DNA from: Fagopyrum homotropicum
Lineage: Eukaryota; Streptophyta; Magnoliopsida; Caryophyllales; Polygonaceae
Length of the DNA: 64,000 nucleotides
Direction of reading: 5' to 3'
Assembly: GCA_033239125.1 (NCBI GenBank)
Contig: BSWB01000002.1
Span: 157,900,409-157,964,408 of the forward strand
Position 1 is the first letter of the stretch; each line of letters starts with the position of its first letter. Below the pieces are notes generated by a model. That model did not search any database, was not told the origin of the DNA, and saw only the letters and a list, made by a program, of their open reading frames with translations. The translations under genes were made by a program, and so were the position numbers. This document shows positions 57,467-64,000 of the stretch, piece by piece.

Positions 57467-59260
57467 TGATAGCATGAATTATTGTCTATATTTTAGGGCC
57501 TGTTTAGACGTTTTATCTTCAATAATCTGCATGTTTGGATGTATATTATGTGATGATATTGTCGTTTCATCTACCTTTGTGAGAATCGAGGTCTACACCA
57601 AGTTTAGTTGTAATCGTAGGTAAAATGGCACGTTTTGCATCAAAATGGAGCAAAAGGATCTAAGGAGTCATTGGAGCTACATTCAGGATCTTAAGGAAGA
57701 ATCCAAGAATCACGGAAATGCATTGAAGATTCACTTTGGACTAGATTTGAGAGATTTCACATTTAGTTGTCATTCACCTCGGTCAGCTACAGTACCGTCT
57801 CGACCGAGGTGATCCAGAGGAGCTGCTCGACCGAGGCGAACACCTTGGACACGGCAAGATATATTTTATTTGGCTGAGATCTTTTAATTATAGAAAGAGG
57901 ATCTTATATTTTTAGGCTGGATTCCTGGAAGGAAGAAGATAATTCAGCACATATATTTTACCTATTTTATGGGAAAATATCTTTCTAAGATCTTTTATCT
58001 TTGGAGGGTAATTTTCCTATAAAAAGGGTTGGATTTTCCACAAATCCAACATCTGCTTAGGGCTGGAACATCCGCTAACGGCTGAAGATCCGCTTAGGGC
58101 TGGAAAAGCGCAAACAGCCGCTGGAAGACCGCATACACTCCAGTTGGGAGATTTGAAGAACCTTTTTGAAGGTTGAAGGAAGGAAGTTGATAACTTTTAT
58201 AGCTTTTGTGAAGGGTTTTGTAAGACTTTCTTAGATTCCCTTCCTTGCTGATTGTCTTGTTGGATTGTGATCCAAGGAACGCTTGTTTGTTTGATAATTG
58301 ATTCAGTTATTGAAGCCTTTCTCTTAAGGTTTTCTTGTTCAATTATTCACTTTCTTCCCATATACTTGATTATTACTTTCATGATGATGAGTGACTAATT
58401 TCCTTGTGTGATTCTAGGGTGATTGGCTGAAGGTTGTGGGAAAAAAAATGATAAAACGATCTTAAATCCCAGTAGGACCCTGAAAGCTCGAGTCTTTAAC
58501 CTTAACCCTAGAACATCTCGCTCAGCCGATGAACACCCCGGCCGAAGTGGAACTCGTCTGACCGAGGTGACCTTTTCTGATCCGAAACTGAGAGTTAAGT
58601 GTTAGAGTTGTCAAATCCTATTCTTATTACACCTTTCCTGGTTCAATGCAAGCCTAGGATGAGACTTACCCGGTGATTCCTTTGTTTGTTTACCCAAGAT
58701 CATAAGCAATAGGTAATAAAGGTTTATCCTTTATTGGGGTTTGAGTGTGCTTTCATCCCATCTTTGTGAGTTAGCCTGAGACTTACCCGGTAAAGGTTGA
58801 TTCTATTCCCTTAGGTGGTGTGTTAGTTTGAGGTTATAGTTCTTTACCTTGATTCCTTGAGACTTACCCGGTAATAGGAGTGACGGTTTGGGATTGTGAG
58901 TAGTGAGACTTACCCGGTGATCTATTCCACTTTAGAAACAGCTTCCCTATGCAAAAACCTCAGCTTTGTCCGCTTATCTTTAGATCTTGAGTTGGAACCA
59001 CAACTAGATGCTTTAATCCCTAGAATTGCATATTTCCTTAATTGACTTTTTATCATCTTTGATGGTTTTAATTGCTTTTGTGGTTAGTAATTACATTGCT
59101 TACTTACACCTGCTTTGTTTCACTAAGTCCCTATGATCGACCCCTGGAATTCCTTGCTTTTTACTACGATTGACCCGTACACTGCGGGTTCGCATCCTTG
59201 TTTTAAGCTTACATCTAGGGTTATAAATTTAAAGCTTGCACACACCGTTTGGAGCGAACA
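57467..59260 (+). repeat. Y LTR
   Basis: 1,794 bp, TGATAGCATG to GGAGCGAACA. Contains four GAGACTTACCCGGT motifs (58661, 58778, 58859, 58905) and several CTCGACCGAGG words (57799, 57826, 58558). Roughly 88-90% alike to the X LTR in the parts I compared. Confidence 0.88.
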
Positions 59261-59356
59261 AGTTTTTGGCCCGAGACTTACACTGCGGGGCACTTGCCCC
59301 TGTTTCTACTAACCACTCTACTTGAGTGACTTTCGCAGGTTATTTTTCTTAGGTTT

Positions 59357-59638
59357 ATGCGAGGAACCCGCGCTGGGAAGGAAATCGTTCCCTACGATCC
59401 CGAACCAGAAAAGACATATAAAAGACGCTTGAAAGAAGCGAAGATGGCCAACCAATACAATCGCGATCTTGAGGCAGAATTGAAGGAGGCGTTAGAACAG
59501 CTGCGCCTCAGCAAGGAAGAACTGAGACTGGAAAGGGAAGAAACTCGCACAAGGACTGAAGCGATCGAAGCAGATATGACGGCTCTACGAGACCAGTATC
59601 TACCTCGACCGAACCCAGATCCTCGACCGAGGCAAAAC
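59357..59638 (+). pseudogene. Y Gag N-terminus, truncated
   Basis: Starts MRGTRAGKEIVPYDPEPEK and continues with a charged coiled coil (LEAELKEALEQLRLSKEELR), as in the Gag start at 5243-5575. It ends in a Pro/Arg/Asp stretch encoded by CTCGACCGA words, where the X LTR begins; the frame continues by chance into the LTR to 59755. Confidence 0.8.
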
Positions 59639-61390
59639 TGTTCGCTCCAAACGGTGTGTGCAAGCTTTAAATTTATAACCCTAGATGTAAGCTTAAAACA
59701 AGGATGCGAACCCGCAGTGTACGGGTCAATCGTAGTAAAAAGCAAGGAATTCTAGGGGTCGATCACAGGGACTTAGTGAAACAAAGTCCAATTACGGTAA
59801 GCTTTAGCAATCACTAACCACAAGCAATTAAAACAATCAAGGATGATAAAAGTTAATAAAGGAAATATGCAATTCTAGGGATTTAAGCATCTAGTTGTGG
59901 TTCCAACTCCAGATCTAAAGATAAGCGGACAAAGCTGAGGTTTTTGCATAGGGAAGGTGTTACTAAAGGGGAATAGATCACCGGGTAAGTCTCACTACTC
60001 ACTAATCCAAAACCGTAACTCCTATTACCGGGTAAGTCTCAAGGAATTAAGATAAAGAACTATAACCTCAAACTAACACACCATCTAAGGGAATAGAATC
60101 AACCTTTACCGGGTAAGTCTCAGGCTAACTCACAAAGATGGAATGAAAGCACACTCAAACCCCAATAAAGGATAAACCTTTATAATTACCTACACTTATG
60201 ATCTTAGGTAAACAAACTAAGGAATTACCGGGTAAGTCTCATCCTAAGCTTGCATTGAACCAGGAAAGGTGTAATAAGAATAGGATTTGGCAAACTCTAA
60301 CACTTAACTCTCAGTTTCGGATCAGATAAGTCACCTCGGTCAGACAAATTCCACCCCGGCCGAGATGTTCATCGACTGAGCGAGATGCTTAGGGTTAAGG
60401 TAAAGACTCGAACTTTCAGGGTCCTACTGTGATTAAGATTATTCTATCATTGTTTTTCCCACAACCTTCAGCCAATCACCCTAGAATCACCCAAAGAGAT
60501 TAGCCACTCATCATCATGAAAGTATTAATCAAATATATGGGAAGAAAGAGAATAATTGAACAAGAAAACCTTAAGAGAAAGACTTCAATAACTGAATCAA
60601 TTATATAACACAAGCGTTCCTTGGATAGAAATCCAACAAGACAAAACAACAAGGAAGGGAATCTAAGATGATCCTACAAAAACCCTTCAAAAAGCTATAA
60701 AAGCTATAGACTTTCTTCCTTCAACCTTCAAAAAGGTTCTTCAAATCTCCCAACTGGAGTATGGCTGCAGTGGTGTATAAACCCTGATCGGTGGTATAAC
60801 ATGATATGGATTTGTGGAAAATCCAACCCTTTTTATAGGAAAATTACTCTCTAAAGATAAGATATCTTAGAAAGATCTCTTCCCATAAAAATAGGTAAAA
60901 TATATGATCTAGCATATCTTCTTCCTTCCAGGAGCCAAGCCCAAAAATATAAGATCTCTTTCCAAAGATAAAAGATCTCAACCAAGAATAAAATATTCTC
61001 GCCGCGTCCCAGGTGTTCGCCTCGGTCGAGTCGACTTCTCTGGATCACCTCGGTCGAGGTGACTCTGTAGTCAACCGAGGTGAGTCACAACTGAATGTGA
61101 AATCTCTCAAATCTGGTTCAAAGTGAATCTTTAATCCATGGCTATGCTTCCTGTATGTTTCCTTATGTTCTTGGATGTAGCTCCAATGACTCCTTAGCTC
61201 CTTTTGCTCCTTTTTGATGCAAAACGTGCCATTTTACCTACGATTACAACAAAACTAGGTGTAGACCTCGATTCCCGCAAAGGTAGATGAAATGGTAATA
61301 TAATCACATATTATACATACAAACATGCAGATTATTGAAGATAAAACGTCTAAACAATCCCCAAAATATAGACTATAATTCATGCTATCA
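59639..61390 (-). repeat. X LTR
   Basis: 1,752 bp, TG...CA, four GAGACTTACCCGGT motifs on the minus strand (59980, 60027, 60108, 60227) and CCTCGGTCGAGG words (61019, 61046). Inverted relative to the Y LTR, giving a large imperfect palindrome with a spacer of about 380 bp. Confidence 0.88.
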
Positions 61391-61439
61391 AAATACCCCA
61401 TACTTAGCCCTTGCTTGTCCCCAAGCAAGTTCCGCATAT
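59639..61439 (-). mobile_element. X: inverted Athila-like element, LTR and 3' edge
   Basis: Minus-strand LTR (61390-59639) with about 50 bp of its 3' internal region (61391-61439), including the polypurine tract GTATGGGGTATTT next to the LTR. Its U5 end abuts Y gag exactly. The rest is missing, replaced by the LINE fragment. Confidence 0.8.
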
Positions 61440-62370
61440 AAAAGAGCTATTATCCTGGAATAAAGCCTCCCTGGCCAAGTTAATTTTCGAGGTTGATCCG
61501 ACCAACAACTTCCACAATCTCTGGACGGACTAGGTTAACGCCAATATCTTGAAAGGTCAATCTATTTGGTCGGTCAAATTCAATTACAAGTTCAGCTTCA
61601 CTTGGAGTCAGATTATTAAAACCAAAGACGAGATTTTGGACTCTTCAAACGGACTCAGCTTCATCACCAGCACCTCCAAGCTTAATGGATCATAACCCAC
61701 TTCGGCAGCTTATTCTCTGTACTGGGTTACTCCTACCATCTCCCCTCCATATGAACTTGGCTTGATTTGGAATGGTCTGAATGTTCCAAAGTGTAGCTTC
61801 ATTGCTTGGTTGGCTAGCCTAAACCGTCTCCCCACCTCTCTAAACTTCATCTCTCGAACATCATGCAGGACAATACCTGTAAATTGTGCAATAACTATGC
61901 TGAAGATGAGAACCACTTGCTCCATTATTGTAGTTTCTCTACTACGGTTATGAGTCTTATCTCCAAATGGCTCAGGTTTCCTCCTCCCTATCCATACCAA
62001 AATAGTATCTAGAACTGGATCCAATCCTTGAAGCCCCATAAGAATGGCTTCTATCTGAATGTCTCCATCTCCACTATCACTAGCTATATATATTTCATCT
62101 GGAAGTCTCGCAATGACCTCATCTTCAACCAAAGGATACCCACGCTGCTACTTGCGTCCACAATATCATAAACGCTACCAAGAACTCCGCTTCAAGTCAA
62201 TGGAAGGATCTCTCCCCTAATATTATTGTTTGGGCTAAGATCCTTGGTATTCATCTTAAGGATACAAATTAATTTGTTTCCTTTGCTTCTTTCTATTCTT
62301 TGTATTCATAGGCTAGTTGTCGAATGTACATTCCCCTTTTTCTCAATACATATTAACCTTTCAAAAAAAA
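61440..62370 (+). mobile_element. L1-type LINE fragment, 3' end only
   Basis: The plus-strand sequence begins near LSWNKASLAKLIFE, which matches the start of the last ORF2 segment of the LINE at 53463-54470, and then gives SFTWSQIIK, NVPKCSFIAWLASLNRLPT and the zinc-finger cluster near HLLHYC. It ends CCTTTC plus A8 at 62363-62370. Several stops and frame changes. The start lies in the X internal region without a clear TSD. Confidence 0.8.
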
Positions 62371-63110
62371 TAGTTGGATACCCTTCCTTCGTTTAGATTC
62401 CCTACATGGATACTCTAGGTCGGAATTATCTTCGTCTAATATTGTTGGTCTGAATTTTGTTATATGTAGGTCAAAGCTCGTCAAATATTGTTGGTCGGAA
62501 TACCCATCAAAATACCCGGTCCAAATTTGTTTACTTGAAATAAACTTGTCGGGGTAAAATCTGGTCGAAACACCGTTAAAAAAAATACAACGTCGAAATA
62601 CCCAACTTTAAAATGTCCCAAAATAAACCCACCAAAATTCCTTAGTTGGAATCCCCTAGTTATATATGCGGAATTTTTTTCTTGTCCTAATTCTCCTAGT
62701 TTAACAAAGTCAAGTTGAAGAGAGCATATCAAAAAGCTTCATTATCTCCAATTTGACGTGAACGAATATATAGATATTCATTGGAACTCATGTACGCGGT
62801 ACTCCGATTTAAAAAAATAATAATATAAAAAAAAGAAAGAAAATAAGTGATATTTATGAGCTTGCTCGAGGTTTAGCCAGTGCTACTTGCTCTTTATTGA
62901 CGAGGTTTAGCCAGTGGTACTTGCTCTTTACTGACAACAACAAAATATAATTGTATCTTGCATTACTTAAATCATATTAAATTCTTATCGACTTTGATAT
63001 CATCTATTTATCTTAAGTTTCTTTTCATAATAGTTTCTTTTTTATCTCCAGTTGTTTTTATTGATTCGAAGTAGTTTTTAATGAATAAAAAAGTAATAAT
63101 GACTCCTAAT
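62371..63110. other. AT-rich non-coding stretch with one short tandem duplication
   Basis: No gene recognised. 62864-62935 holds a tandem duplication of GAGGTTTAGCCAGTG plus CTACTTGCTCTTTA-like sequence. Confidence 0.5.
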
Positions 63111-63640
63111 TTCGGACTTGACCATTCTAGCCTTTAACCTACATATATATACTCGCAACAGTCATCTCTAATTTCAGAATTGACCATTCTAGCCTTTAAC
63201 CTACCTATATATATACTCGCAGCAGCCATCTATTTTCTTCAACCCTCTATTTTCTCCGATCTTCTCTTCCAGTTTCAAATCTACTAAGAAGAAGGATCCT
63301 CTCTTCCTGTTTCGACCCAACTAAGAAGAAGACCAAGGAGCAGAATCGGAGTTTCTACTCAATCGACGACGATGAGATCGTCGAAGCTCAACGCCGGCAA
63401 AATTCACCTATATGTCCATTGTTATTATCTGAGCTCCACCGCAATATGGTAACTGCTGAATATATACTCTGAATCTATAAATATCTTTATCTTTGTAGTT
63501 ATTTTTGAAGCTAATACACTGTTTTTGCAATACTTTTAGGTTTTTGCAGATCTGGTATAATCGATCTGGCTTAATAATGAATAAAATTAAGGATAAGTTT
63601 AACCTCGAATTCGAAGTACACTGCAGCAATTCGATTGTTC
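63111..63640 (+). other. Possible promoter and 5' exon of an unidentified transcript
   Basis: Two tandem copies of a segment of about 63 bp (63115 and 63178 onward), each with a TATATATA run before CTCGCAACAG or CTCGCAGCAG. A pyrimidine-rich leader and a further duplication around AAATCTACTAAGAAGAAGG (63277-63295) follow. An ATG at 63371 opens 28 codons (MRSSKLNAGK...), and GGTAACT at about 63450 and TTTTGCAG at 63541-63548 could be splice sites. No product is recognised, and this may equally be transposon debris. Confidence 0.2.
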
Positions 63641-64000
63641 AAAGAAAGAGGTAATACATCACAATACATCACGTACTTACTTACTGCCTTGTTTATACCT
63701 CATGTCGGTGCATCTCTTCCAAAAATCTCAATCGTGTCACCATTATTTCATCAGACAGATTCAGGCAGATTCTTCATCCTATCTATGCAATTCACTATAC
63801 CAAATTCTTCTTCATCAAGTTTAAGATCTTCGATCTCAATCGAAGTAAGCTTTTGTCGATGAGAGCTCTACAAATTTGAGTTCTTGTACCAGCCAAGCCA
63901 ACCTCGTTTCCATCACCCTAAGGAGAAGAATGTTGCTTAATATGCTTAAGCAACACATTGGCTGTTTTAGAGTCATCTACTACAACAACTTATGCAACAA
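63641..64000. other. Non-coding or unrecognised sequence
   Basis: A 75-codon open frame (63635-63862) has no recognisable domain. The window ends here. Confidence 0.3.

Larger units (their letters stand above)
57467..59638 (+). mobile_element. Y: Athila-like element, LTR and start of gag
   Basis: A complete LTR (57467-59260) is followed by a leader with a degraded PBS (TTTTTGGCCCGAG instead of TTTTTGGCGCC) and the beginning of gag. Gag is cut at 59638 by inverted element X. Confidence 0.8.

Overview
This is a transposon-dense stretch of a flowering-plant nuclear genome, probably a eudicot. I found no convincing intact host gene, tRNA, rRNA or CRISPR array. The evidence is the density of plant retroelement families (Athila-type and Tekay/Del-type Ty3/Gypsy, a Ty1/Copia remnant, L1-type LINEs), initiator-Met and Asp-type primer-binding sites, hAT, CACTA-like and MITE/foldback DNA transposons, and AT-rich filler. 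All element reading frames I examined are broken by stops or frameshifts.

Layout. (1) 1-7490: minus-strand Athila-type element with one LTR (5675-7490), PBS, gag, protease, RT/RNase H and integrase; it leaves the window at base 1. (2) 7491-9386: minus-strand Tekay-like LTR material with an internally duplicated module, interrupted by the Athila element. (3) 9387-10106: inverted-repeat element. (4) 11130-14893: large non-autonomous hAT-like element with a perfect 8-bp target duplication, holding a nested subterminal-repeat block and a 1.1-kb foldback. (5) 14902-18600: non-coding repeats with partial duplicates elsewhere in the window. (6) 18802-35481: Tekay-like element E1 (LTR 2.6 kb, internal region only 1.25 kb). 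Its 5' LTR is broken by a 10.8-kb head-to-tail concatemer (about 1.5 units of 7,290 bp) of a second Tekay-like element, E2. (7) 35705-36350: palindromic MITE-like element, then a second copy of the repeat seen at 16.3-18.6 kb. (8) 38521-48396: small CACTA-like element split by Tekay-like element E3 (38761-48208, 5-bp TSD). (9) 48748-61439: a nested stack in which Copia is cut by E4, E4 by an Athila-like LTR, that element by element Y, and Y's gag by inverted element X. Each left insertion boundary is an exact or near-exact LTR terminus, and no right-hand half is visible. LINE-1 (53340-56906) sits inside the third layer and a LINE fragment (61440-62370) ends the stack. (10) 62371-64000: AT-rich sequence with three short tandem duplications and a possible 5' exon.

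The strongest unusual signals are as follows. Arrays of short hairpins with compensatory stem changes occur in the E1 LTR (30690-30949 and 34550-34805) and in the E4 3' region (51715-51972). The E2 concatemer has a foldback junction on one side and templated filler on the other, which suggests capture of extrachromosomal one-LTR circles. An intron-like splice-donor/acceptor module recurs in the LTRs of several Tekay-like families. A 14-nt motif occurs four times in each of three diverged Athila-like LTRs.
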